In this document: piece by piece, positions 46,540 through 55,714 of the stretch | Layout of the letters: every line of letters begins with the position of its first letter | How positions within the stretch are numbered: position 1 is the stretch's first letter | NCBI RefSeq assembly: GCF_017873215.1 | Contig: NZ_JAGGKA010000002.1 | Location: 124,001 to 188,000, forward strand | Direction of reading: 5' to 3' | DNA from: Clostridium tetanomorphum | GTDB taxonomy: Bacteria; Bacillota; Clostridia; Clostridiales; Clostridiaceae | DNA: 64,000 nt | Notes under the pieces: generated by a model | Told to the model about the DNA's origin: nothing | What the model saw: the letters and a program-made list of their open reading frames with translations, nothing else | The model's database searches: none | Made by a program: the position numbers and the translations under genes

Positions 46540-47400
46540 TTATAAAAGATTTATTGAATTATTTAAATCCTCAATGCTAGCATGGGTATATATAGAAGTA
46601 ACCTTTAAATTTGAATGTCCTAAAAGTTTTTGAACATAAACTAAGTTAACCCCATTTTTTATTAAGTTAGAAGCAAAGCTATGCCTTAGTATATGGGCAC
46701 TAACATGTTTTTTCCACCCTAATTCTTTTACAGTATCGCTTAATACTCTATTTACATAAGGCGCACTTAAGTGCCCTGACTTTTCTGTTGCGAAAAAATA
46801 CTTACTATCTATTGAAGAACGATATGTTTTTAAATAATCTCCTAATATACATACTAAATTTTTATTTATAGGTATATTTCTGTCTTTTGCTCCTTTACCA
46901 TTTATTATATAGATGATTTTATTCTCTAAATCCACATCTTTCATTTCTAAATTTAAGCATTCACTTATTCTCATGCCTGTATAAAAAAGCGCTTGGACAA
47001 CGGTTTTAACTAGAGGATGATGTATAGCATCTATAAGGGTATGTACCTCTTCTATAGATAAAAATGTTCTCTCCTTATTTTGAACTTTTATAGGTTCTAC
47101 TGCCATAGCTATATTCCATTGGCATAATTTATTTTTATACGCATAATTCCAAAAAGATCTTAAAGTATATAAGTTTCTACTTCTACTAGCTGTGGTTAGC
47201 TTTCTCTTTTTTAGATAAAAAAGAAAATCTTCTATATCTACCGATTTAATTTCGCTTATATATAAAGGACAATTATATTTTTCTTCTAGGAAGTATGAAA
47301 AACATATTAAATCAGAATTGTAAGCTTTAATAGTTTCTTCGCTTTTATTAGTTATGGTTAAATAGTAAATAAATTCTTTTATAGCTTTACTTAGTAGCAT
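46540..47400 (-). CDS. Tyrosine recombinase (XerC/D-like integrase)
   Basis: 286 residues from the ATG at 47400 (GGAGG 6 bases upstream; the longer frame from 47478 has a hydrophobic-looking, non-conserved start). N-terminal SAM-like core-binding domain (1-95) and C-terminal catalytic domain with the full set of active residues: Arg144 (TGMRISE), Lys172 (GKGAKDR), His236 and Arg239 (HILRH), His262 (LLGHSN) and nucleophile Tyr271 (SIYTH). It cuts and rejoins DNA at specific sites without ATP. Adjacent to a silent surface gene, not to a replication terminus or phage, so a role in site-specific inversion is plausible. Confidence 0.9.
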   Translation of the reverse strand: MLLSKAIKEFIYYLTITNKSEETIKAYNSDLICFSYFLEEKYNCPLYISEIKSVDIEDFLFYLKKRKLTTASRSRNLYTLRSFWNYAYKNKLCQWNIAMAVEPIKVQNKERTFLSIEEVHTLIDAIHHPLVKTVVQALFYTGMRISECLNLEMKDVDLENKIIYIINGKGAKDRNIPINKNLVCILGDYLKTYRSSIDSKYFFATEKSGHLSAPYVNRVLSDTVKELGWKKHVSAHILRHSFASNLIKNGVNLVYVQKLLGHSNLKVTSIYTHASIEDLNNSINLL

Positions 47401-47617
47401 AATATACCTCCTTTCTGAAATAATTTCAATATAAACATAATAATTCATTATATAGAAAATAATATTAATATATGACATAATATTAACAATTGCGACTTGC
47501 GTTTGTCAATTTAATATGTCAATATTGGCATAATTATTTTGTCGTATATAATTATTATCACTTTATTAGTATTGTTCTCTTAAAAGTTTATATTATGCAG
47601 TTTAAAGTTCTAGTAAA

Positions 47618-47655
47618 CGGTGATAGGCACCCCATGTATTAAATAGGGGGTGCCT
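47618..47655. other. Hairpin between chemoreceptor and recombinase genes
   Basis: GGCACCCC / GGGGTGCC stem with a loop of 14 bases, extended by GGTGATA. It follows the chemoreceptor stop on the minus strand and may terminate it, but lacks a T tail. Confidence 0.5.
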
Positions 47656-47665
47656 AGTATCTTAT

Positions 47666-49672
47666 TTAATTAACTGTGAAAACAGAAACGGATTCTTTTA
47701 GTTCATCTGCTAAGCTTTGAAGTTCTTGAACTTCCTGATGAACAGAAACTGTTACAGCGCTTTGTTCTTGTATTGTAGCACATATCTCTTCAGATGCAGC
47801 TGCAGTTAAACTAGAAACATTAGCTATGGAATCTATTTTTGATATTAATAAATTTTTACTATTTTCCATATTAAGTATGATATTATTAACAGAAGTTATT
47901 CCATCACTAATTTGAATTATTTTATTAACTATATTATTAAAGAACTCTTGAGTTTCTTTCATTATTTCTTTGTTGCTTAGTACTATTGTATCGGTTTTTT
48001 GTATAGCTAACACGGATTTTTCAATTTCCTGTTGTATATCTTCAATAATGTTAGATATTTCAGAAGTAGATGTTGCTGATTGCTCTGATAATTTACGAAC
48101 TTCCTCAGCAACAACTGCAAAACCTTTACCAGCCTCACCAGCTCGTGCAGCTTCTATGGAAGCATTAAGAGCTAATAGGGTTGTTTGATCTGATATACCG
48201 TTGATAACATGAATTATATTCCCTATGTCTTTAGAACGCTTTTGAAGCATTGAAATCGTAGTTAGTATAGATTTAACAGATGAAGTTATTTCTTCACTTT
48301 TAGAATGAAGATTTTCAACGGTTATGCTTCCTTTACTAGCAAAAGATTTTATAGCATCAGATTCTACTTTTATTTCATTTGAATGATTGGAAGCAGTTTC
48401 AATTTTTGAAGATAAATCTGATACTTCAGTAACTAAATCATTTGAAGATTTTTCTTGTTCTCCTACTCCTTTTGCTACGTCTTCAATGGTTTTTGATATT
48501 TCTTCTGCTGATACAGAAATTTGTCCTGTAGTCTCTGAAAGAGAATTTGATGACTTCATTAAATATTGTGTAGTTTCTTGGGATTTATTTATTAAGTTTC
48601 CCATATTATCAACCATATGATTAAAACAATTTGATAAAATACCTATTTCATCATTGGATTTTATATTGGATTTTACATTTAAATTACCTTTTTCCACTTC
48701 ATTTAATAATTTGCTAAGCTTTACAATAGGATTAGATATTTTATTTGAAACTGGAATTGCAACTATAATGGATATTATAAGTGATATTATGCTTATAATG
48801 AAAACCAAGTAACTAATTCCATTCATACTATCTGTAAAAACTGATTTATCAACAAACTCTACTATTTTCCAATCTGTTAGTTTGTTTGTTTTATATATAA
48901 CATAATTGTTTTTATTGGAAAAATTTCCATTATCTCCTTCATATATTTTTTTAATCAAATCATTATCTTTAATTAATTGATTATTTTCTTCTTTGTCTGT
49001 ACTAGATAAAATTGTATAGTTATCCCCACTTTTATTAACTACCCATATTTTACTTTTATCTATAGTTTTAAATGTAGTTACTTTTTCAGACAAATCTTTA
49101 AGGTATAAATCTATAGCCATAACTCCACTTACACTGTTAGTTGAATCTTTTACAGATTTAGAGAGAGTAATCATAGGTAACTTTGTTGTAGTATCAATAT
49201 AAGGCTTAGACCACACAATTTGTCCATCTTTTGCTATAGCATCTTTATACCAAGTTCTTTCTGTAGCAAGCCATTTTGGATCTTTAGCTAATTTTAAATT
49301 AGAATCTGGCCAAGTAACTAACTTTTTATTACCTGATAAAACTTTTTTAGGACCAAAGTATACAAAAGCAGCAGCTGGTTTTGATTCTTTGAATGATTTA
49401 AATAGTTGCATAGTTTTAGGGTAGTCTTTTTCTTCATTTACTACTTCCTTTACAAGTTCAGTATTACTAAACATATTTAAAGAAGTTTGAAACTCATTTA
49501 AAAATTCATATATAGAAGCATCTAACTGCGTTATAGTTTTGTCTATGGATTTAGTGATTTCTTTTTTTATAATTTTAGTACCATAGTAATAGCTTGATAC
49601 TCCTAAAATTAAAACACACATAATTGAAAGAGATACAAAAATTAAAATAAGTTTGTTTTTGATTTTTTTCAT
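47666..49672 (-). CDS. Methyl-accepting chemotaxis protein with dCache sensor
   Basis: 668 residues. Membrane segment at about 8-29, an extracellular dCache-type sensor (35-280) with [13 protein letters not shown] and [12 protein letters not shown] typical of amino-acid or carboxylate sensing, second membrane segment 283-305, HAMP (306-358), and a cytoplasmic signalling domain with the hairpin tip [21 protein letters not shown]. It signals through CheW/CheA to the flagellar motor. AGGAG lies 9 bases before the ATG. Confidence 0.93.
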   Translation of the reverse strand: MKKIKNKLILIFVSLSIMCVLILGVSSYYYGTKIIKKEITKSIDKTITQLDASIYEFLNEFQTSLNMFSNTELVKEVVNEEKDYPKTMQLFKSFKESKPAAAFVYFGPKKVLSGNKKLVTWPDSNLKLAKDPKWLATERTWYKDAIAKDGQIVWSKPYIDTTTKLPMITLSKSVKDSTNSVSGVMAIDLYLKDLSEKVTTFKTIDKSKIWVVNKSGDNYTILSSTDKEENNQLIKDNDLIKKIYEGDNGNFSNKNNYVIYKTNKLTDWKIVEFVDKSVFTDSMNGISYLVFIISIISLIISIIVAIPVSNKISNPIVKLSKLLNEVEKGNLNVKSNIKSNDEIGILSNCFNHMVDNMGNLINKSQETTQYLMKSSNSLSETTGQISVSAEEISKTIEDVAKGVGEQEKSSNDLVTEVSDLSSKIETASNHSNEIKVESDAIKSFASKGSITVENLHSKSEEITSSVKSILTTISMLQKRSKDIGNIIHVINGISDQTTLLALNASIEAARAGEAGKGFAVVAEEVRKLSEQSATSTSEISNIIEDIQQEIEKSVLAIQKTDTIVLSNKEIMKETQEFFNNIVNKIIQISDGITSVNNIILNMENSKNLLISKIDSIANVSSLTAAASEEICATIQEQSAVTVSVHQEVQELQSLADELKESVSVFTVN

Positions 49673-49919
49673 ACCGTCACACTCCTAGTCTTTTCCAAAT
49701 ATAGATTTATTATAACATAATAACCATTATTTATATAATTTTTTTGAAAAATATTAGTTTAATAGTATTTAATAATATACTTTATGATATCCATCACTTT
49801 ATGTTTTGAAAGTATGCCAAGTTAAATAAGGTATTTAAAGAAAATTTTTAATGAATAGTTATTTATTCATAGTAGAATTTAAAGTATAATATAGATAAAA
49901 TCCAAAGGAGGAAAAGATT

Positions 49920-50648
49920 ATGAAATTAAAAAGAACTATTATTATATCAATTTTTTTTGTTTTAATGTTATGTGGAAGTGTACTAGCTTCTCCAAGTAGT
50001 AACAATTCAAAAAGAATAAATTCTACATACATATCTGCAGCTACAGAGGAAACAAACATAAGATATATTAATGATAAATTTGAAGTAGCTCCAGATAAAC
50101 AGTGGACAATAAAATTTAATAAAGAAGTAAATCCCTTAGCTATCAACACAGAGAATGTACAGGTATTAGACAGTAAAGGACAAGCTGTTAATATTACTTT
50201 AGGGTTATCATCTGATGGTAAACATGTTAGTATAAATCCTCCAGCTTCAAAATATATTAGCGGAGAAACTTATTCTTTAATTATAAAGAAGTCTTTAAGT
50301 AATAAATTAAATGAAACTTTACCAAAAGAAGTTAGAATGAAATTTACTATAATGAAAGATAACAGCAATGATACAGGGAATAATGTAAATCCAGTATTAT
50401 ATGAAGCAAGACAAGGGTTAGACAAAATTTATAATCTAGTAAAGACTGATAAAGAAAGAGCTTTGGTTTCAGCATTAAGAGATGGAGTAAACACCAAAAT
50501 AAATAATCCATCTGCTACCATAGATGTAAATCCATTAAAGGATCAATATGGAAATCTTTCTTCAGATGAAAAAAGTGATTTTAAAAATGCTATATTAAGC
50601 AATTTTTCAATAGGAGCACTATTTGAAATTAAGAGCATATTTGAATAG
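49920..50648 (+). CDS. Secreted protein with SbsA-like Ig domain
   Basis: 242 residues with a signal peptide ending near LASPSS and a strong GGAGG site. Residues 45-150 form an SbsA/Ig-like fold (WTIKFNKEVNPLAINTENVQV, GETYSLIIKKSLSN), a common element of clostridial surface proteins. The last 80 residues are helical (YEARQGLDKIYNLVK). No wall anchor is seen, so it may be released or bind another surface protein. Confidence 0.82.
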   Translation: MKLKRTIIISIFFVLMLCGSVLASPSSNNSKRINSTYISAATEETNIRYINDKFEVAPDKQWTIKFNKEVNPLAINTENVQVLDSKGQAVNITLGLSSDGKHVSINPPASKYISGETYSLIIKKSLSNKLNETLPKEVRMKFTIMKDNSNDTGNNVNPVLYEARQGLDKIYNLVKTDKERALVSALRDGVNTKINNPSATIDVNPLKDQYGNLSSDEKSDFKNAILSNFSIGALFEIKSIFE

Positions 50649-50834
50649 AATTTAGGGACGGTTAACAAGTTTTTAGTTTTTAAATACACTTTTTATTAGA
50701 TAGCATAATAATTAGATTAAATGTTAATTTTACCAGCAAGTATTTGCTGGTTTTGTTTTTTATATATTCTTTTAAATTGACTTATATGATGTTATACTAT
50801 ATTAGTATTAAAAGTACCATGGGAGGGAATAGGT

Positions 50835-51716
50835 ATGAAGAAAAAATTAGCTTTAGTTTTAGCAATAGTTATGGTAGGAGGAATAGCTTTTTCAACTCAA
50901 TTTGTAAAAAATAAAGGTAATAAAGAACAGAGTACTACAACAGATACGCAAAAGGAAAAGAAAAATGTTGAGTTTGCAGTTAAATATGCTTTTGCAGATA
51001 TAGATATGGATCAAATAATACAGGAAATAGATCCAAAAGATGATGATACTAAAGCAGATTATGTATTCGTAAGATTTACAACAGGAGTTTCCAATGATAA
51101 AAAGGACACTAGTCCACTAAATTTTAAGAATTATAAGCTAGATAATAAAGAACTTCCTAAAGGAACACAGCTACATATTAAAAAGGACAGTAAGGATACT
51201 GTTGTAATTAAATTACCACAGGGATGTTTAAAAGGGAAAAATGCTGGACATACTCTTGAGTTATCAAAAGAGATAATAAATGTTGATACAAAGGTATCTG
51301 GAAACTTAAAATTAAACATGCCTTATAGTATACCTAATAATGCTGATAATAAAGATGATAAAAAAGATAACTTAAATAATAATACATCAAAAGATAATAA
51401 AGAACAAAGTAAAGATAGTAATAAAAACACCACTAATCCACCTGTAAAAAATAATGATAAAGATAAAGCACAATCAAATAATAGTACAGTGCCTAAATAT
51501 ACTGTAGAAGTTGGAAAAGGAATTCCATTTTCTACTACAATTTTAGTAAAACTTCAGACACCAAAGGTTGAAGAATATAAAGTAAGCATAGAAAACTTGC
51601 AACTAAAGATAAGAGAAAATAGTAAAAAAGAAAAAGTATTTATAGGAACTATAAAAAAAGACTTAACTTATGATGAAGTATTATCTAACATAAAGGTAGA
51701 GAAAATAAAAAAGTAG
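50835..51716 (+). CDS. Secreted mosaic protein sharing modules with both S-layer proteins
   Basis: 293 residues, signal peptide MKKKLALVLAIVMVGGIAFS. N-terminal domain (45-165) is similar to residues 850-977 of the 37400 protein: NYKLDNKELPKGTQ against NYTLNGAPLPTGTQ, and VVIKLPQGCL against ITIVLPNGTL. An Asn/Lys/Asp-rich linker (170-225) follows, then a C-terminal module (228-293) similar to the slpA terminal repeats (YTVEVGKGIPFSTTILVKL against FTVETKAGAVVGTTIVMVK). GGGAGGG precedes the ATG. Confidence 0.82.
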   Translation: MKKKLALVLAIVMVGGIAFSTQFVKNKGNKEQSTTTDTQKEKKNVEFAVKYAFADIDMDQIIQEIDPKDDDTKADYVFVRFTTGVSNDKKDTSPLNFKNYKLDNKELPKGTQLHIKKDSKDTVVIKLPQGCLKGKNAGHTLELSKEIINVDTKVSGNLKLNMPYSIPNNADNKDDKKDNLNNNTSKDNKEQSKDSNKNTTNPPVKNNDKDKAQSNNSTVPKYTVEVGKGIPFSTTILVKLQTPKVEEYKVSIENLQLKIRENSKKEKVFIGTIKKDLTYDEVLSNIKVEKIKK

Positions 51717-51733
51717 ACTAATATTTGATATGA

Positions 51734-51769
51734 GCATGAAAACCTTCAAGTTTTCATGCTGCTTTTTTA
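51734..51769 (+). terminator. Terminator after the mosaic protein gene
   Basis: GCATGAAAAC / GTTTTCATGC, then TGCTTTTTTAT. Confidence 0.85.
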
Positions 51770-51907
51770 TAACATTTATAAAAATAGAAGTTATTTATAT
51801 TGTAGAAAATTCTAAGGAGAAAAAATAGTTGTAAAATTACATTTTAGAGAAATTATACTTTAAATGTATTGAATAACATTGAAAAAACAGTTATATTATA
51901 TAAAGAA

Positions 51908-51960
51908 GCTTCCCTCAATGGTAAATTTTACTTTGAGGGAAGCCTATGTTTTTAGTTTTA
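51908..51960 (+). promoter_or_regulatory. Leader hairpin upstream of the second CWB2 gene (possible attenuator)
   Basis: Perfect 11-bp inverted repeat GCTTCCCTCAA / TTGAGGGAAGC with a 14-base loop, followed by GTTTTTAGTTTTA. It lies 38 bases before the start codon and could terminate or stabilise the leader. Confidence 0.5.
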
Positions 51961-51980
51961 CCCACAAAGGAGGTTTTTTA

Positions 51981-53702
51981 ATGAAAAAAAGAAATAGAAG
52001 AGCACTAGTAAGTAGCTTTGTTACTACGTTTATTTTAACATCTACGTTAGTCCCAAAGACTAAGGCAAAAGCTGCAGCTACAGTCGAAAGAATGCCTGGA
52101 GCAGATAGGTTTGTAACTGCACAAAATGTAGCAAAGCAAGCCTTTGGAAGAGCAGAAAATATAGTACTTGTAAATGGACTTGGTTATGCGGATGCAGTAA
52201 GTGCAGCTCCACTTGCAAAAATATTGGATGCACCAATACTTTTAATAGATAATGCAAAAGAGCCTTCCATAGATCTTTTGGAAACATTATGGAGTCTTGG
52301 TACAAAGAAAATATATATAGTTGGTGGACAAGGCGTTGTATCAAAAGAATTAGAAGCTGATTTGACAAAAACCTATTCAGTAGAAAGGGTAGCAGGAAAT
52401 TCTAAAGATGGAAGATATGGTACTAATGCTGCTGTGGCTAAAAAGGTTTTAGAGAAAACAAAAGCCACTACAGGAATCCTTGTAAGTGCAGAGGGATATG
52501 CTGATGCATTGTCTGTAGCTTCCATTGCAGCAAGTAAAGGATATCCAATATTATTTGGTAATAAAAGTGAAGTTCCCAATGTGGTAAAGGAAGCCTCAAA
52601 AGGATTAAAAGCTATGGCAGTAGGTGGAGAGGGAGTTTTACCAGATAAGGTTTTAGCAGGAGTTAGTGCCGAAAGAATTGCTAAGGGAGTAGACAGATTT
52701 TCTACTAACTTAAAAGTATTAGATTATTTTAAAGATGAATTGAAATTTAATAATATATTTGTAGCTGCAGGGGGAGATGATAGCAAGCATAAATTTGCAG
52801 ATGCACTAGTAGCTTCAGCAGCGGCAGCAAAATATGGATCACCATTGGTTTTGAATGGTTTAGGAACTAAAGAGGAAAGTAAAACTGCGGCAAACGATTA
52901 TATAAAAGGTAAACTTGGAAGAGATACAAAAGTAACCATTATTGGTGGAGCGGCTTCTATAGATGCATTTATAGAAAGTGAATTGAAAAATAAAGCAGAA
53001 GAGATAAATTCATCAATTATAAATAATGAAAAGGATCCAGATAAGAAACCAGTTACTGAATATATGAATGTACAATCCATAGAAGCATTAAGTTTACATC
53101 AAATAAAAGTAGTTTTTAATAAAGAAGTAAATAAAGATTTAGCAGAAAATTTAATAGCATATCAGATAGACGATAAAAATTTACTAGATGCTGAGGCAAA
53201 AACACTAGATGATGGAAAGACGGTTATTATAACATTTAAAAAGGCTTTAAAAGAAGGAAGTACTATAAGATTTAAAGTTAGAGAAGATCTTATCAGAGCT
53301 AAAAATACTGAAGATCCCGTGAAGGAAGAAGTAAAAAGCTTAACTTTAATTGATAAACAAGCACCTACAGTTCAAAATATTGAATCAAAAGGTAATAAAA
53401 TTTATATTAATTTTAGTGAAGGAATAAGTTATGATGCTTTAAAGAAAGTAGATAATTTTAAGTTAGATGGAGATATTTTAGATTCTTCTAAGGTTTTTAT
53501 TGAGCCAATTGGAGAAATTTCAAAGGTAATAGATGAAAATGGAGCAAATATTGATATTGTAAATGGAATAGTATTAAAATTTAGCACATCCTTAGATAAA
53601 GGACAACATACATTACTATTTCCTATAGATGATTCCTTAAAAATAGTGGATACTGCAAACCTTTCTTTAGGTAAAGATGCGTATACCTTTGAAGTGAAAT
53701 AA
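51981..53702 (+). CDS. CWB2 cell-wall protein, short slpA paralogue
   Basis: 573 residues from the ATG at 51981 (AAAGGAGG upstream; a longer frame from 51879 runs through the leader hairpin). Signal peptide ends near AKAAA. Three CWB2 repeats (RMPGADRF, RVAGNSKDGRYG, RIAKGVDRFSTN) nearly copy those of slpA, followed by only two SbsA/Ig-like domains (SIEALSLHQIKVVF, QNIESKGNKIYINF). It looks like a slpA relative that has lost most of the body and has no C-terminal module. Anchored to the wall as a minor S-layer or surface protein. Confidence 0.92.
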   Translation: MKKRNRRALVSSFVTTFILTSTLVPKTKAKAAATVERMPGADRFVTAQNVAKQAFGRAENIVLVNGLGYADAVSAAPLAKILDAPILLIDNAKEPSIDLLETLWSLGTKKIYIVGGQGVVSKELEADLTKTYSVERVAGNSKDGRYGTNAAVAKKVLEKTKATTGILVSAEGYADALSVASIAASKGYPILFGNKSEVPNVVKEASKGLKAMAVGGEGVLPDKVLAGVSAERIAKGVDRFSTNLKVLDYFKDELKFNNIFVAAGGDDSKHKFADALVASAAAAKYGSPLVLNGLGTKEESKTAANDYIKGKLGRDTKVTIIGGAASIDAFIESELKNKAEEINSSIINNEKDPDKKPVTEYMNVQSIEALSLHQIKVVFNKEVNKDLAENLIAYQIDDKNLLDAEAKTLDDGKTVIITFKKALKEGSTIRFKVREDLIRAKNTEDPVKEEVKSLTLIDKQAPTVQNIESKGNKIYINFSEGISYDALKKVDNFKLDGDILDSSKVFIEPIGEISKVIDENGANIDIVNGIVLKFSTSLDKGQHTLLFPIDDSLKIVDTANLSLGKDAYTFEVK

Positions 53703-53723
53703 ATTTAATATTACAGGGTACAG

Positions 53724-53760
53724 CCTATAGCTTTATATTTAAGCTATAGGTTTTATTTTT
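53724..53760 (+). terminator. Terminator after the second CWB2 gene
   Basis: CCTATAGCTT / AAGCTATAGG with a T-rich tail. Confidence 0.85.
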
Positions 53761-53852
53761 GAACTAATTTTAAATAAGAATACTATGAAAATTAAGGAAT
53801 TTTTAAGCAATATTTAATATTATTTTTATAGAAATATGCAAATCTATATGAT

Positions 53853-53880
53853 AAAATTACTTCATATATGAAATAATTTT
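53853..53880. promoter_or_regulatory. MarR operator candidate
   Basis: A 28-base near-perfect palindrome centred on TTCATATATGAA (53861-53872), flanked by AAAATTA and TAATTTT, with one mismatched pair. It lies 23 bases before the MarR start codon, as expected for an autoregulated MarR operon. Confidence 0.7.
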
Positions 53881-53903
53881 AAAAATATAAGAAAGGAATT
53901 AGC

Positions 53904-54341
53904 ATGAAAGATGAAAAAATATACGAATTGTTAAGAGATTTGTCTAATATATCTAAAATTTTAAATAGAAAAATAAGCAGTAGGATGAATTGTAAAAGAT
54001 TTAGTGTATATCCTTATTTAATAGTAAATCAATTGGAGGTGGATAAAGCAAAAACATTAACTGAATTAAGTAAAACTTTAGGGCTTCCTAATAGCACTAC
54101 TTCTGTTATTATAGATAGACTTATGAAAGAAGGATTAGTTAGAAAAGAAAAAGATGAGAAAGATAAGAGAAGAAGTCTTATATATGTGACAGAAAAAGCA
54201 TTAGCTGAAGAAAAAAAGCTTATATTTGAACATACTAAATATTTTAAAGAGTTATTAGAAGATGCAACGGAAGATGATATGGAAGCTATTATGCGTGGTG
54301 TGAAATTACTTATGGAAAATATTCAGAGAAGTGTAGAGTAA
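53904..54341 (+). CDS. MarR family transcriptional regulator
   Basis: 145 residues, winged helix: LTELSKTLGLPNSTTSVIIDRLMKEGLVRKEKDEKDKRRSLIYV covers the recognition helix and wing. First gene of an operon with an efflux pump (next start 38 bases on). It most likely represses the operon by binding the palindrome just upstream until a ligand appears. Confidence 0.92.
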   Translation: MKDEKIYELLRDLSNISKILNRKISSRMNCKRFSVYPYLIVNQLEVDKAKTLTELSKTLGLPNSTTSVIIDRLMKEGLVRKEKDEKDKRRSLIYVTEKALAEEKKLIFEHTKYFKELLEDATEDDMEAIMRGVKLLMENIQRSVE

Positions 54342-54379
54342 AGAAATTTTAAAAATTTTTATATAAAGGGAGAGAAGTC

Positions 54380-55696
54380 ATGGAAAAGAAAAAAAAATTT
54401 AAATTAGGCAAGAAAAGTATAATTATTATTTTAATAGTTGCTTTAGTAGTTGCAGTAGGAGCTATATACTCCAATAAGGGTAAAAAAAGTAATGCTATTA
54501 GTGTAGATACTGGGGAAGTTGAAAAGAAAAAGTTAGTCCAGGTTACCACAGCTACAGGAAATATTGAGGCAAACTATAGAAATGACATAGCTTTAAATCC
54601 AGCTCAAAAAGTGATAAAGGTTTTTGTAAAAGAAGGACAAATCGTTAAAAAAGGTGATATTTTAGTTAAGCTAGATGATGAAGAATATAGAACTCAATTA
54701 GAAAAACAACAGTTAAATCTTCAAAATGCTAATTTAACCTTATCACAGCTTCAAGGAACAAGTACTGTAAATGAGAGAAAGAATGCAGCAAATGCAGTTT
54801 CACAAGCAGAGTTAACATTACAAAATGCAAAAAATAATTATTCAGATTTAAAGAGGAAATTTGATCAAAGTAAATCACTATATGAAGGTGGATATATATC
54901 TAAAAATGATTATGATGCAGCTGATAAAGCGTTAAAAGAAGCTGGAAATACTATGAAAAATGCTGAACTAGCTTTAACAAATTCTAAAAATTCTTTATCA
55001 AATATAAGTGTAAGCACAGATGATAAAATTGCAAGTCAAAGAAATCAGTTAGCACTTATACAAGCAGATATTAAAAATTTACAAAATAAAATAGAAGATT
55101 GTAATATAAAAGCTAATGTAAATGGAAAAATTGTAAAAATGGATGCAAAAGAAGATCAATATCCAAAAACAGGAGATATGATTATAGTTGATGATGTTTC
55201 TAAGTATAAAATGTCATTAGATATAAATCAATATGATGCTGTAAATCTTAAAAAAGGACAAAAAGCTACAGTAAAATTAAAAGGGGTAGATAAAAAATAT
55301 CCAGCTACAGTGACAGAAGTAGGACAAGTTGCTCAAACTACTATAAATACTAATACTGGAGGGAATCAAGAATTTAAAATAAATGTAAAAATAACTTTAA
55401 ATAATTCTGATGACAAGATAAAAGCAGGTTATGAAGGAGATGCAGAAATCATTCTTAATGAAAGAGCTTCATCTTTAGCAATTGGATTTGATGGAATTAA
55501 GGAAGATAGAGTAAAAAACCAAAAGTATGTATATGTAGTTGATGCAAACAATAAAGTTTCTAAAAGATATATAAAGAGCGGATTGGAAACAGAGTATGAT
55601 GTAGAAGTTTTAGAAGGGCTTAAAGAAGGAGAAAAATATGTAATTAATCCTCCTGAAAATTTAAAAGAAGGGGACATAGTTTCACCAAGAAAATAG
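54380..55696 (+). CDS. HlyD/MacA-type efflux adaptor protein
   Basis: 438 residues. Lys-rich N-terminus and one membrane segment (13-32), split biotinyl-lipoyl domain (VFVKEGQIVKKGDILVKLDD near 80), alpha-helical hairpin of about 130 residues, beta-barrel and C-terminal region with RYIKSGLETEYDVEVLEGL. It bridges the MacB-type ABC transporter and an outer partner. In a Gram-positive it probably extends into the wall. GGGAGAG precedes the ATG. Confidence 0.92.
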   Translation: MEKKKKFKLGKKSIIIILIVALVVAVGAIYSNKGKKSNAISVDTGEVEKKKLVQVTTATGNIEANYRNDIALNPAQKVIKVFVKEGQIVKKGDILVKLDDEEYRTQLEKQQLNLQNANLTLSQLQGTSTVNERKNAANAVSQAELTLQNAKNNYSDLKRKFDQSKSLYEGGYISKNDYDAADKALKEAGNTMKNAELALTNSKNSLSNISVSTDDKIASQRNQLALIQADIKNLQNKIEDCNIKANVNGKIVKMDAKEDQYPKTGDMIIVDDVSKYKMSLDINQYDAVNLKKGQKATVKLKGVDKKYPATVTEVGQVAQTTINTNTGGNQEFKINVKITLNNSDDKIKAGYEGDAEIILNERASSLAIGFDGIKEDRVKNQKYVYVVDANNKVSKRYIKSGLETEYDVEVLEGLKEGEKYVINPPENLKEGDIVSPRK

Positions 55697-55714
55697 TTAA
55701 AGGAGGGGTTTAAT

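Noticed and set aside
46540-47400. Recombinase as housekeeping XerC/XerD
   Set aside because: Not fully excluded, but it is in an operon with a special DNA-binding protein next to a surface-gene cassette, and not in the usual xer gene context.
32859-53702. Homologous recombination between the two CWB2 genes as the main switch
   Set aside because: They share anchor repeats but are in direct orientation 15 kb apart; recombination would delete the locus rather than switch it.
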